Source of the DNA: a virus
DNA: 26,474 nucleotides
Strand: one strand, 5' to 3'
Virus record (IMG/VR): IMGVR_UViG_3300033153_001082
Location: 1 to 26,474 of that record
Shown: positions 15,946 to 23,870 of the stretch, one piece after another
How positions within the stretch are numbered: position 1 is the stretch's first letter
Layout of the letters: each line of letters opens with the position of its first letter
The notes under the pieces: model-generated
Told to the model about the DNA's origin: nothing
Databases searched by the model: none
The model's input: only the letters and a program-made list of their open reading frames with translations
Made by a program: the position numbers and the translations under genes

Positions 15946-16204
15946 TAAATTAAAAGATTCTCTTAAAAGTCTTAATGACATTTTAAATTCTGCAACTGAT
16001 AGTGTAAAAATTGTTAGTTCAGAAATAAACAATAGAATAACTCCTGAAATAATTGGACAAATGACTCCAAATCAAAAGAAAATTATAGGTTTATCAAATA
16101 GCATTCTTGATTCTGACATTAGTAATCCTGAAGAACTATTGAAAAAACAACAGGAACTTAAAGAAATGATGAATGTTGAATCTAGGAATTACGAAAGCAA
16201 ATAA
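15938..16204 (+). CDS. Small helical protein between tail-tip genes
   Basis: An 88-residue protein whose ATG overlaps the preceding gene by 8 bp. It is mostly helical (LKDSLKSLNDILNSATDSVK), with a central loop ITPEIIGQMTPNQKK and a terminal Glu/Lys helix. No motif is recognised. Its position in the tail-tip operon suggests an assembly factor or a minor tail subunit. It is followed by the large beta-rich tail protein after 11 bp. Confidence 0.7.
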   Translation: MDDKLKDSLKSLNDILNSATDSVKIVSSEINNRITPEIIGQMTPNQKKIIGLSNSILDSDISNPEELLKKQQELKEMMNVESRNYESK

Positions 16205-16215
16205 AACTAAATAAG

Positions 16216-18795
16216 ATGGCTATAAATATAATCTCTGAACAATACAACGGATATAATAGTTTAATTGCTAATGTTGGTGATTGGGTAGAGGGTGAATTGG
16301 TTTTTAAAACTACAACTGAACATCCTTTTACTGATACAAATATTCTTTCATATAGAGATGCAACAGGAAATAATGGTGGAGCTTATGAACTAGAGATTCA
16401 ACAAGGAAGTTGGGCTGGTGAAGGGTTTTCCGCTGGTGATGAAATAGAAATAGAAGTTAGAACAGTAAAACATACTATAACTGGTGGTGTTGTAAATACT
16501 GATGGAACACAAAGTGGTGGAACTTTTAGTGCTTATTTTCCAATACAAATTAAGTATAAAGCTACTATCTTATATTTAGATGCAAATCCATTAAAAGTTG
16601 GGATTGATGGCCCACTGGAACTTGTTAATCCAGCACAAGCACCTTATTATATAATACCATTTGCAACACCTCAAACAACAATTGAACTTCCTGGATCATC
16701 TTATACTATTAAAGATTTCTATAGTGCTGGTGTCCACTTGAATTATCAATATGATATAGGTTCAATTAGAAAAACAAGCAGACCAGAAGAAATAGAATTG
16801 TTTTTTAATTTGGCTCAAAATGGTAGTTCAAATCAGGCTTCAGTTGTAAATGGTCAAGTAAATAGATTCAAACATATTTTGCCAACAACAAGCAATTTTT
16901 CACCTGTTCAAATGACTCAATTAAATAACCCTTCAGGGAGTTATTTTAAAGAGGTCTACATAGAACAAACACAAGATTTAGGAGCTACAACAGAATGGAA
17001 AATAAACTACAAGTTTATGCAATGGGGCTTTGTAGAGGATGGATATACAGAACCAGATTATTATGATGCTAGTGATTGTCTAGCTCCAATAGGATTAATC
17101 AAGGTTTTTGCTAATGCTGGAAATCAAAATGGAGTACTTGAAAAAGAAACTTCTAACAATATTGGAAATACTGGAGGTTTTGATGAGAGTTTAAATGGTG
17201 GGGCAAATTTATTCACAAAACAAAGTATGGAGTTTTATGATAGTTTTGGAAATGTTATTGATGGAATTGATTATTCTGGAGAATGTACTTTTAAAGCTGT
17301 TGTAGCCACTCCAAACGGACAAACTCCAGGAAGTTTACATGGTTGCAATTTAGGATTAGTTTATAGACCTGATGATTCAGATGTATATTCAAACTCTACA
17401 TTTTCTCTAGGTAGTACTTTAATGGTGAATGCTCCAGAAACTTTATTTCTTATTGATGGCTCAGTTGATTCAAATACTTACACTGGTGAAACAAGCCCTG
17501 CAAATAATAATGCTGGTTTTGATTTTTCAGATATTTCAATGACAAACGTAGGAACTACTGTTGAAATAGAAGGAAAGATAACTCCAACATCAGGTGCAAA
17601 TTCATATTTTTCTGCAATTCCTGATGGAAGTAGGAAAATGACAATGTGGTTAAGTATAGGAAATGGACAATCTGACTTAGTTCTTAATAGGCCAAATATA
17701 GATGATAAAGTTTCTTTAATTCTTTTTGATGGAGACACTATTGATGCTCCAATTGTAGGTGTTCAAATTCCAAACGTACTTACAGAAGAACTTTATGATC
17801 ATGGAGGAAATTTAATAACAGATAACTCAGTTGACAATACAACTACTGAAGATGATGTTCTTTATGTTTCTGACTTTCTGCTTCCAATAGACACTGCTTA
17901 TTCAGGAATGAGAATGAAAATAAGTGCTTACAATTCAACTAATGATGATGAATTTACTCTTGAAAATTACTACATTAGTTTTGATGGTTTAGTTGTTCAG
18001 AATGACATAATACAGGTAAATGAAACTATTTCAAGAAATTTCAATTTACCACCTTCTACAGATAGAAACCATATATCTATTTTTAGGAAGGATTCACTTG
18101 ATACAGCTGGTTATGCTGGTTATCAATTACAATATGGATTCTTAAATGATTGGAGATATTGGTTATCACAAAGTAATGTTAATAGTGATTTCTATAATAT
18201 TAGTGAGCCAAACAACGGATATAATAAAAATTGGCAAAACTTCTATAGTGGTGATTGGCTTTTAAGGTTGTCATACTTTACAGAATTAAACGGTGTTGAA
18301 GATTACAATTATTATCCTTTCAAAATAAGACCTTATGAAGATGATATTGATGTTACAACTTCAACTACTTTCACAGTTTTATCTAGTGGAGTAAATCCAA
18401 CTCAATTAGTTGATAATGAACTTATTCAAATTCAGGTGGTGTTCACTTGGAATCAACTTTTTGCTGATGAATGGGTTGAGTTTACCGTTGAAGATTACGA
18501 AAGCGGTAATAGATGGGTTATTTCGAGTTATTTAGATCAAGGAAATGTTAGTTCAAATCCTCTAAAACCAATATCAGGAAACACAAAAATAGATGTTTCT
18601 GGAACTGGTACAAATGTATTAACTTGTAAAGCAAATATAGATACTAGTATAATAAGTTCTAATACTGTATCTTTGAGCTATAGAGTCTATTCTTCTCCAA
18701 ATGATAGTGGTGGTGTTGATGTTTTAACAGCCAAATTCAAAGAGGATGGAACTATTAAAGTAAAAGAGGATGGAACTACTAAAATATTAGAATAA
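16216..18795 (+). CDS. Large beta-rich tail protein
   Basis: An 859-residue protein almost devoid of predicted helix, rich in Asn, Gly, Thr, Tyr and Ser, typical of tail-tip, baseplate or host-binding subunits. It probably has several beta-sandwich domains: residues 1-110 (VGDWVEGELVFKTTTEHPF), 110-290, 290-480, 480-600 and 600-730. The last 130 residues contain a strand pattern like an immunoglobulin or carbohydrate-binding domain (IQIQVVFTWNQLFADEWVEF). The C-terminus ends in a double repeat, FKEDGTIK and VKEDGTTK. No enzyme motif is seen. It precedes the fibre gene by 13 bp and may anchor it. Confidence 0.65.
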   Translation: MAINIISEQYNGYNSLIANVGDWVEGELVFKTTTEHPFTDTNILSYRDATGNNGGAYELEIQQGSWAGEGFSAGDEIEIEVRTVKHTITGGVVNTDGTQSGGTFSAYFPIQIKYKATILYLDANPLKVGIDGPLELVNPAQAPYYIIPFATPQTTIELPGSSYTIKDFYSAGVHLNYQYDIGSIRKTSRPEEIELFFNLAQNGSSNQASVVNGQVNRFKHILPTTSNFSPVQMTQLNNPSGSYFKEVYIEQTQDLGATTEWKINYKFMQWGFVEDGYTEPDYYDASDCLAPIGLIKVFANAGNQNGVLEKETSNNIGNTGGFDESLNGGANLFTKQSMEFYDSFGNVIDGIDYSGECTFKAVVATPNGQTPGSLHGCNLGLVYRPDDSDVYSNSTFSLGSTLMVNAPETLFLIDGSVDSNTYTGETSPANNNAGFDFSDISMTNVGTTVEIEGKITPTSGANSYFSAIPDGSRKMTMWLSIGNGQSDLVLNRPNIDDKVSLILFDGDTIDAPIVGVQIPNVLTEELYDHGGNLITDNSVDNTTTEDDVLYVSDFLLPIDTAYSGMRMKISAYNSTNDDEFTLENYYISFDGLVVQNDIIQVNETISRNFNLPPSTDRNHISIFRKDSLDTAGYAGYQLQYGFLNDWRYWLSQSNVNSDFYNISEPNNGYNKNWQNFYSGDWLLRLSYFTELNGVEDYNYYPFKIRPYEDDIDVTTSTTFTVLSSGVNPTQLVDNELIQIQVVFTWNQLFADEWVEFTVEDYESGNRWVISSYLDQGNVSSNPLKPISGNTKIDVSGTGTNVLTCKANIDTSIISSNTVSLSYRVYSSPNDSGGVDVLTAKFKEDGTIKVKEDGTTKILE
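18739..18783 (+). repeat. Two-copy tandem repeat at the 3' end of the 859-residue gene
   Basis: AAAGAGGATGGAACTATTAA (18739 onward) recurs from 18763 with one base changed; the period is 24 bp, or eight residues (FKEDGTIK, VKEDGTTK). It is followed at once by the stop codon. Confidence 0.8.
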
Positions 18796-18808
18796 AAAAA
18801 TATAAATT

Positions 18809-21232
18809 ATGTCAGGAAAAATAACAGGCTACACAGCAGCCACAGCAATTGATGCAAGTACACTATTTGATATTTCTTACGAAACTTCACCAGGTGTTTT
18901 TCAGTCTCAAAAAGCAGATATAGCACTTGTAAATAGTGCAATTACAGCCGTAAATCTTGGTAATTCTGATTTAATTGCTGATGCTTCAGCAAGAAGTTAT
19001 TCGTTGTTTGGAGATACTGATTCTGAAGAATTAGCATTTTTAAATAATTCAGGAGATAGATCATTAATTATTAATGGAGCTGGTGATGTATACAATCGAG
19101 GTAATACAAACAGTACTGGAAATACATTCTTTGGACTTGATGCAGGAAGAACAACAAATGGAAGAAATAACACTGGAATAGGTGATCAAGCCCTGCAAAA
19201 CATGGGAACTGGTGTTGGTAATACTTCAATTGGTTATCAAGCAGGAGCATTAACAAGTGCTTTAGCTAGTAACACTACAAGTTCTAGTTCTACATACATT
19301 GGTTCATTCACTAAATCTTCAGGAGATACAGTTGATAATGAAATTGTAATTGGTAATTCTGCTATTGGTCAGGGAACAAATACTGCTGTAATTGGTACGG
19401 CTTCAATTATAGATAATTATCTTTTTGGTGATTTAACTGTTGCTGGTCTTGCTGGAATAGGTGATAGAAATGTTGCAGTAGATACAAATGGAAAATTAAT
19501 TATTTCAAGTCAACTTGATACAATCGTTCATGGAGCAACAGTAGCTTCATTTCCTGCTACAGGAGATATTTCAAATATTTATATTGCTGATGATACTGAC
19601 TTCATGTACATCTGGGATACTGATACACTTACTTATGTTAAAATAGGAAATGAAAATCTTTATAATGCCAATGGAACCATAGTTGATGTTACTAGAGACA
19701 TAAATCTTAATACAGATACAGATACAAATACTTTGAACTTTAAAAATGTAAGTGGTAATAATATTATTTCGATAAATGGATTAAGAGAAATATATTTTGA
19801 AAATCTTGCAGCTCCTACAGGTGATATTTATACTATTAAAGTTGATGAAAATGGTCTTTTGTCTGCTGTTGATGTTCCTATTACAGGTAGTGAAACATTG
19901 GAAGAAACACTTGTGTTTGGTAATGAAACTGGAGCAAATGACATTGTTGTTACTGCAAATCAAGCAATAACAAATATATCTGATAATGCTAAAATATCAT
20001 TTAATAATACTGGAGAGGCAAAAATTGAAGGTTCAACATCTGTTTATTATCAAGCTGGAACATTTGCTGTTGATGATGTTGCATATTGTGGTGCATCATC
20101 TACATCAGCATATTTTGGAATGTTTAAAGCAAATTTTGCTAAAACTGGAAATCTTGGAATTTATAATAATGATTCTGCTCCTGTAACATCACAAAATCTT
20201 CCAACTTATCCAGTATCTGGAGCATCGCAAAATCTAACGATTAACACTGCTATTTCAAACAGTGCTGCAATATCAGGAGATTCTATAATTGTAAAAACAG
20301 ATGATGCACTATACGTAAATCAGTTAGCATTTAACGCTGGTGCAGCTTTTGAAACTATTATAGATCACACAACGGCCACACAAGATAATGTTGCAACTCT
20401 ACAAGATGCTTCTGGAACAATTGCTTATTTAAGTGATATAACAGGTGGTGATGGTATTTATGCTGGTAGTGGAACTGTTCCTACTTCAACAGTTGTAACA
20501 CTTACTGATACCATATCATTTGATAGTGGAACAGTAGGAATTAATCAGTCCTCAACAAATGGAATGGCCCACATAAAAAGCACTTCTTTAGTTAATTCTT
20601 TAGTATTAGAGGATTCTTTAGGTACTGAATGGGTTACAGCTACAGATGATAATGAGTTTGAAATAGATGGCCTATTAAAAGTTGGTTCAGTATTAGAAGC
20701 AACGACTCAATCAACGTTTGGTTCTATTGGTTATACTGGCCATGATTTGACTCAGGCAGCTTTATACTTTAGAAGTACAGGAACTGCAAGAACAGTTTTA
20801 AATGCTTCATCTGGTGGTAATGTAGATATTAGAACTGGAGGTGTTGCAAGTTGGACATTTGATGATAATGGTTCTTTATATTCTTCTAAGGTTTATACAG
20901 GTTTAAAATTTGGCTTGGACAATGCCCTTACTTATGGTCTAGGAATACAAACAAACCTTTTAGAGATTGTAGGGAAGGATTCAGATTCTAATTATACATT
21001 TGGTTATGGAACTTCTGGTTCTTTAACTAGATTGGTAACTATATTAGGTACTGGAGAATTAGGAATTGGCAATACATCACCTGGTGAAATGTTAGATGTT
21101 AACGGTAGGCAGTTTCTAAGCAACCAGACAGCACCAGCAACTCCAACTGGAGGCGGTACAATCTATGTTGAGGCTGGAGCATTGAAATACATTGGTTCTA
21201 GTGGAACTATTACAACTTTAGGTGTAGCATAA
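18809..21232 (+). CDS. Tail fibre with YadA-like head repeats
   Basis: An 807-residue Gly/Asn/Thr/Ser-rich protein. Residues 1-60 form an N-terminal attachment domain. Residues 103-145 hold repeats of the form NTFFGLDAG, NTGIGDQAL and NTSIGYQAG, with a further EIVIGNSAIG at 178-187, the left-handed beta-roll pattern of YadA/trimeric-autotransporter heads, also seen in phage fibres. Residues 364-545 are the module shared with the protein encoded at 6975. A third beta region at 560-770 includes GTGELGIGNTSPGEMLDVNG, the motif that usually precedes an S74 chaperone domain, but here the protein ends 50 residues later without one. It is probably a trimeric receptor-binding fibre. Confidence 0.75.
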   Translation: MSGKITGYTAATAIDASTLFDISYETSPGVFQSQKADIALVNSAITAVNLGNSDLIADASARSYSLFGDTDSEELAFLNNSGDRSLIINGAGDVYNRGNTNSTGNTFFGLDAGRTTNGRNNTGIGDQALQNMGTGVGNTSIGYQAGALTSALASNTTSSSSTYIGSFTKSSGDTVDNEIVIGNSAIGQGTNTAVIGTASIIDNYLFGDLTVAGLAGIGDRNVAVDTNGKLIISSQLDTIVHGATVASFPATGDISNIYIADDTDFMYIWDTDTLTYVKIGNENLYNANGTIVDVTRDINLNTDTDTNTLNFKNVSGNNIISINGLREIYFENLAAPTGDIYTIKVDENGLLSAVDVPITGSETLEETLVFGNETGANDIVVTANQAITNISDNAKISFNNTGEAKIEGSTSVYYQAGTFAVDDVAYCGASSTSAYFGMFKANFAKTGNLGIYNNDSAPVTSQNLPTYPVSGASQNLTINTAISNSAAISGDSIIVKTDDALYVNQLAFNAGAAFETIIDHTTATQDNVATLQDASGTIAYLSDITGGDGIYAGSGTVPTSTVVTLTDTISFDSGTVGINQSSTNGMAHIKSTSLVNSLVLEDSLGTEWVTATDDNEFEIDGLLKVGSVLEATTQSTFGSIGYTGHDLTQAALYFRSTGTARTVLNASSGGNVDIRTGGVASWTFDDNGSLYSSKVYTGLKFGLDNALTYGLGIQTNLLEIVGKDSDSNYTFGYGTSGSLTRLVTILGTGELGIGNTSPGEMLDVNGRQFLSNQTAPATPTGGGTIYVEAGALKYIGSSGTITTLGVA
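19898..20443 (+). repeat. Fibre module copy 2 (shared with 7617-8162)
   Basis: Codes for residues 364-545 of the 807-residue fibre. It opens LEETLVFGNETGAND, matching LATTLANGNTTGANN in copy 1, and closes SGTIAYLSDI, matching DGTIALINDI. Confidence 0.8.
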
Positions 21233-21266
21233 GAAAAAATAATTACTTTTATAAAAAAACAATATT

Positions 21267-21548
21267 ATGTTAAAAAAATATACAATAACTCAAAATGGTT
21301 TAAGCAATGGAAATGAAATTCATTCTCCATTTGAAATAATGGTTACTCAAATGATTTACAATTCAAATACTAGTAAACTTGTTTTAGCTGTTTGCACTTG
21401 TAATAATGAAGGAGTTCCATGTGATAATGATGATATAGCAAACATATTAAATTATGATTTACCATCTCTTTCATCTACAAAATCAACTGATTTAAAAAAC
21501 TCAATTGAGGTATTATTAGAAGAAACTTATCCAGGAAACTGGAGCTAA
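21267..21548 (+). CDS. Unknown 93-residue protein after the fibre
   Basis: A small acidic protein with a Cys cluster in its middle (VCTCNNEGVPCDNDD). Residues 1-55 are beta-like (FEIMVTQMIYNSNTSKLVLA), and the end contains a helix (TDLKNSIEVLLEETYPGNW). The start follows the AT-rich leader AACAATATT. It could be a fibre-associated factor or the first gene of the lysis region. I do not recognise it. Confidence 0.65.
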   Translation: MLKKYTITQNGLSNGNEIHSPFEIMVTQMIYNSNTSKLVLAVCTCNNEGVPCDNDDIANILNYDLPSLSSTKSTDLKNSIEVLLEETYPGNWS

Positions 21549-21560
21549 TAAATAGATAAA

Positions 21561-21800
21561 ATGACAAATTCACAAGCAATTGACCTTTTAAATGGGTTTT
21601 CAGAAAAACAAAAAGCAGAATTTAACCTTTTGAGCAATAATAAAGCTCACACAATAGACACTGGAAGGATTTCACAATCTGACTTATTAGATGCTCAAAA
21701 CGTAGCATCTCACATTAATGCAATGAGTCAGACAGAAATAGATTCTAATATTAGTCCTTCGTTGAATGATGATAATAAATTAAGCCAAAGACCATGCTAA
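21561..21800 (+). CDS. Unknown 79-residue protein
   Basis: A polar protein whose first half is helical (SQAIDLLNGFSEKQKAEFNL) and whose second half is Asn/Ser-rich. No transmembrane helix or motif is seen. The gene starts 12 bp after the previous stop, and its last 7 bp overlap the start of the membrane-protein gene at 21794, so it is probably part of the same translational chain. Confidence 0.6.
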   Translation: MTNSQAIDLLNGFSEKQKAEFNLLSNNKAHTIDTGRISQSDLLDAQNVASHINAMSQTEIDSNISPSLNDDNKLSQRPC

Positions 21801-22114
21801 AAAAACTATCATTCATAATAGTATTTTTTTATCTTGCTATTCAGTATGGTCAAAATGTTTTTGATCAAGGTTCTGATGTTAGGATTAATTTTTATTTTAT
21901 TGGAATGTCTTTTTTTCAACTTGGTGTTTCATTCATTCTTTATAAAGCAATTAAAAACGCTGCAACAACTTTTTTCCTATTCTTATGCTTTGGGGCTTTT
22001 TTAAATGAATTGTTGTTTAATGGATCTATAAACTATGTTGATGTTTCTTTTGGTTGTTTAGGTTTTATTTATACTTTGGTTGAAAAAAAAATATCATGGA
22101 AATTCAAGAAATAG
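21794..22114 (+). CDS. Polytopic membrane protein, holin candidate
   Basis: A 106-residue protein with about three or four hydrophobic segments: 5-18, 30-50 (FIGMSFFQLGVSFILYKAI), 56-72 (AATTFFLFLCFGAFLNELLF) and 80-95. The basic C-terminus (KKISWKFKK) should lie in the cytoplasm. It opens a run of small membrane-protein genes with the structure of a lysis cassette. Class and function cannot be fixed from sequence. It overlaps the next gene by 19 bp in another frame. Confidence 0.65.
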   Translation: MLKKLSFIIVFFYLAIQYGQNVFDQGSDVRINFYFIGMSFFQLGVSFILYKAIKNAATTFFLFLCFGAFLNELLFNGSINYVDVSFGCLGFIYTLVEKKISWKFKK

Positions 22115-22323
22115 CAGCATCAGTTGATTCACTAAAATTAATTAGTGGTTGTTTTGCCTTAATTATGGGGTTGCTGGTTTACATTTGGAAAACTGATAAA
22201 GCAAGAACGGAAAAAATGGATGAAAGAAATGAAAAAATGTTTGAAAGAATAAATGATACCCTATCAGAATTGAAAGAGTTAACAGCAAGACATGATGTAA
22301 AAATTGAAAACTTAGAAAAATGA
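22096..22323 (+). CDS. Single-helix membrane protein with coiled-coil tail
   Basis: A 75-residue protein with one transmembrane helix at 13-30 (LKLISGCFALIMGLLVYIW), then a charged coiled coil (residues 38-75, EKMDERNEKMFERINDTLSE). The layout is like the larger protein encoded at 9479 and like some phage holin-associated proteins. It overlaps its upstream neighbour by 19 bp and shares an ATGA with the next gene, so co-translation is likely. Confidence 0.65.
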   Translation: MEIQEIAASVDSLKLISGCFALIMGLLVYIWKTDKARTEKMDERNEKMFERINDTLSELKELTARHDVKIENLEK

Positions 22324-22583
22324 ATGCTATTTTAATGAAAATAATGTACCTTTTAATGGGTTCTTTTTTGTCAGTATTGGCAATAAAATACAAATCAATA
22401 AATAAAAATGAAATTTTAGTTCCTTTATTTTTTGGAACTATGGCTTATTGCTTCTCATTTTGGGGTGTTTCTTCTATATTTCACACTTCAGAGGGCTACC
22501 CTCCTCAGTGGTTTTTCTGGGTTACTGTTACACCACCTTTTTTATCAGCAGTTCTTTTAGTAGTAAACATTAAGAAAAAGTAA
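22320..22583 (+). CDS. Membrane protein with three hydrophobic segments
   Basis: An 87-residue protein with hydrophobic segments at about 4-22 (ILMKIMYLLMGSFLSVLAI), 32-52 (ILVPLFFGTMAYCFSFWG) and 63-83 (QWFFWVTVTPPFLSAVLLVV), ending in the basic NIKKK. Three helices, small size and location next to a DUF5675 gene fit a class I holin, but homologous proof is lacking. It starts in the ATGA shared with the gene before and ends 2 bp before the next. Confidence 0.6.
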   Translation: MNAILMKIMYLLMGSFLSVLAIKYKSINKNEILVPLFFGTMAYCFSFWGVSSIFHTSEGYPPQWFFWVTVTPPFLSAVLLVVNIKKK

Positions 22584-22585
22584 AA

Positions 22586-23020
22586 ATGGATAATAGAAAA
22601 AGAATTGTTAGAGATTACGATGCTATAATTGTAAGAGAAAAAAGCACTGAAACGCAAACTCTAGGAGAATTTAGTTATTTTCAAGATAGGGTTAAACTTA
22701 TTTTTTCTTGTAAAACTATAGAACTAGAAGTTGACTGTAACGCTGTAAGAGATGATGCAATTCCACCAGGATATTATACTGTTGTAAAAAGATATTCTGA
22801 GAAGTATAGGTGGCACTTTCATATAACAGGAGTTGAAGGAAGATCATTAATACTTATTCATAATGCCAACTATTCAAGACAACTATTAGGTTGTGTTGGT
22901 GTTGGTGCTTCTCATGTTGATATTGACAAAGATGGATTAGTTGATGTTACTAGTAGCAAATCAACTTTAAAGAGAATGAATAAGATTTTGCCAGAAGAAT
23001 TTATTTTAAAAGTACAATGA
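22586..23020 (+). CDS. DUF5675-like protein, possible lysis enzyme
   Basis: A 144-residue soluble protein without a signal peptide. It matches the DUF5675 pattern (PF18925) as I remember it: TLGEFSYF near residue 25, an acidic strand IELEVDCN, AIPPGYYTVVKRYS (59-72), and LILIHNANYSRQLLGCVGVG (88-107) with His92 and Cys103. The H-x10-C spacing and the GC motif recall L,D-transpeptidase (YkuD-like) active sites, where a Cys attacks peptidoglycan stem peptides; that link is inference. It sits in a run of membrane-protein genes, as a lysis enzyme would. Known DUF5675 proteins have no established activity to my knowledge. Confidence 0.65.
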   Translation: MDNRKRIVRDYDAIIVREKSTETQTLGEFSYFQDRVKLIFSCKTIELEVDCNAVRDDAIPPGYYTVVKRYSEKYRWHFHITGVEGRSLILIHNANYSRQLLGCVGVGASHVDIDKDGLVDVTSSKSTLKRMNKILPEEFILKVQ

Positions 23021-23130
23021 TGAATGACAATGATTTTAATGGCCTAGATAATAATATTAGTTGTGGAGTTATTGCTATTTTTTTATTGTTTGCTATAATT
23101 TCATTTATAATTTATAATTTAATTTTTTAG
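23017..23130 (+). CDS. 37-residue single-span membrane peptide
   Basis: ATGATG at 23017 overlaps the preceding stop (ATGA) and opens 37 codons: a polar, acidic N-terminus (MMNDNDFNGLDNN) and then one hydrophobic helix (residues 17-36, VIAIFLLFAIISFIIYNLIF). It ends 2 bp before the next gene. The tight coupling on both sides and the clear transmembrane helix support a real gene. It could be an antiholin, a pinholin or another membrane effector. Confidence 0.55.
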   Translation: MMNDNDFNGLDNNISCGVIAIFLLFAIISFIIYNLIF

Positions 23131-23132
23131 AC

Positions 23133-23306
23133 ATGAAACAAACAAGATTAAAATTAACCTTTTTCTTTGGGGTGTTAATCGCTATCCTTTGCGGTTTAGG
23201 AATGTTTAAAGATATGGAAAGCGTTGCTTTGGTTCTCGGTGGGGCTTTGGCGGGAATAGTTGGAAAATACAACCACGACGAAACTAAAAGACCTTCTGAC
23301 AAATGA
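23133..23306 (+). CDS. 57-residue two-span membrane protein, holin candidate
   Basis: ATG at 23133 opens 57 codons. Residues 8-25 (LTFFFGVLIAILCGLGMF) and 31-45 (VALVLGGALAGIVGK) are two transmembrane helices joined by a short loop (KDMES); the tail NHDETKRPSDK is charged. Two short spans and a small size are typical of class II holins, and the position between a possible lysis enzyme and spanin-like genes agrees. The stop is in an ATGA shared with the next start at 23303. Confidence 0.6.
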   Translation: MKQTRLKLTFFFGVLIAILCGLGMFKDMESVALVLGGALAGIVGKYNHDETKRPSDK

Positions 23307-23584
23307 TAAATAAATACTTTAATATAATAGTTGTAGTTCTACTTGTTTTGGTGCTGATTCAGGGATTCTTTTCACCTATTGAAGGTATTACACCAGAAGA
23401 GGAAATTTACCGTCTTAAAATACACGATTTAAACCAAGAGAAAGCACAACTACAAGCAGAAAACAATGAACTACATTCACAATTAAAAAACTTTGAAGAT
23501 GAAATCATTAAAAACGACAGCATTATTCATAATTCTTCTGTTGAGCAGCTTGACAGTATGTTCACAGATTACTTCACAAGATAG
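23303..23584 (+). CDS. Inner-membrane spanin (Rz-like) candidate
   Basis: A 93-residue protein with an N-terminal transmembrane helix at 7-22 (NIIVVVLLVLVLIQGFF) and then a periplasmic coiled coil at about 32-72 (EEEIYRLKIHDLNQEKAQLQ), ending with a polar tail. This is the plan of i-spanins, which join the inner to the outer membrane in the last step of lysis. A second gene begins inside it in another frame at 23499 and overlaps it for 86 bp, the arrangement of Rz/Rz1. The family cannot be named from sequence alone. Confidence 0.6.
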   Translation: MINKYFNIIVVVLLVLVLIQGFFSPIEGITPEEEIYRLKIHDLNQEKAQLQAENNELHSQLKNFEDEIIKNDSIIHNSSVEQLDSMFTDYFTR

Positions 23585-23870
23585 ATTATGTTTCAGTAAA
23601 AAGGAAGCGGTTCAAATTATGAAGGACTTAAAAAGGCTTGATATTTGCGATTCCATTACACAAAACCAAGCATTACAGATAATCAACTTTAAGTCCATAG
23701 CTGAAAAGGACAAAGAAGAGATTAAACTTCACATTAATAAGATTAACAACCAAGAAAAAGAGATTAATAAGATTAGTCTAAAACTTAAAATCTCTAAAAA
23801 ACTTACAATTATAGGTGTTCCAACAGCAATTGTTGGAGGTGTTATTGGAGGTTTTATACTCTCAAAGTAA
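23499..23870 (+). CDS. Outer-membrane or unimolecular spanin candidate
   Basis: A 123-residue protein from the ATG at 23499; a TTG two codons upstream (23493) is less likely. The N-terminus is a signal peptide (MKSLKTTALFIILLLSSLTV) followed by Cys21, then SQITSQ. LTVC is only a near-lipobox because Val at -1 is unusual, so cleavage by signal peptidase I before Gln23 is also possible. Residues 60-100 are coiled coil, and 103-121 (TIIGVPTAIVGGVIGGFIL) is a second transmembrane helix. Signal plus C-terminal span is the topology of u-spanins, whereas its nesting in the gene at 23303 is that of o-spanins. Five Cys or near-Cys positions (21, 31, 50) could form disulfides. Confidence 0.55.
   Translation: MKSLKTTALFIILLLSSLTVCSQITSQDRLCFSKKEAVQIMKDLKRLDICDSITQNQALQIINFKSIAEKDKEEIKLHINKINNQEKEINKISLKLKISKKLTIIGVPTAIVGGVIGGFILSK

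Noticed and set aside
19986-20186. 66-codon plus-strand ORF inside the 807-residue fibre gene
   Set aside because: It is an out-of-frame shadow of the fibre, rich in Leu/Ile/His as expected from reading this AT-rich gene in another frame.
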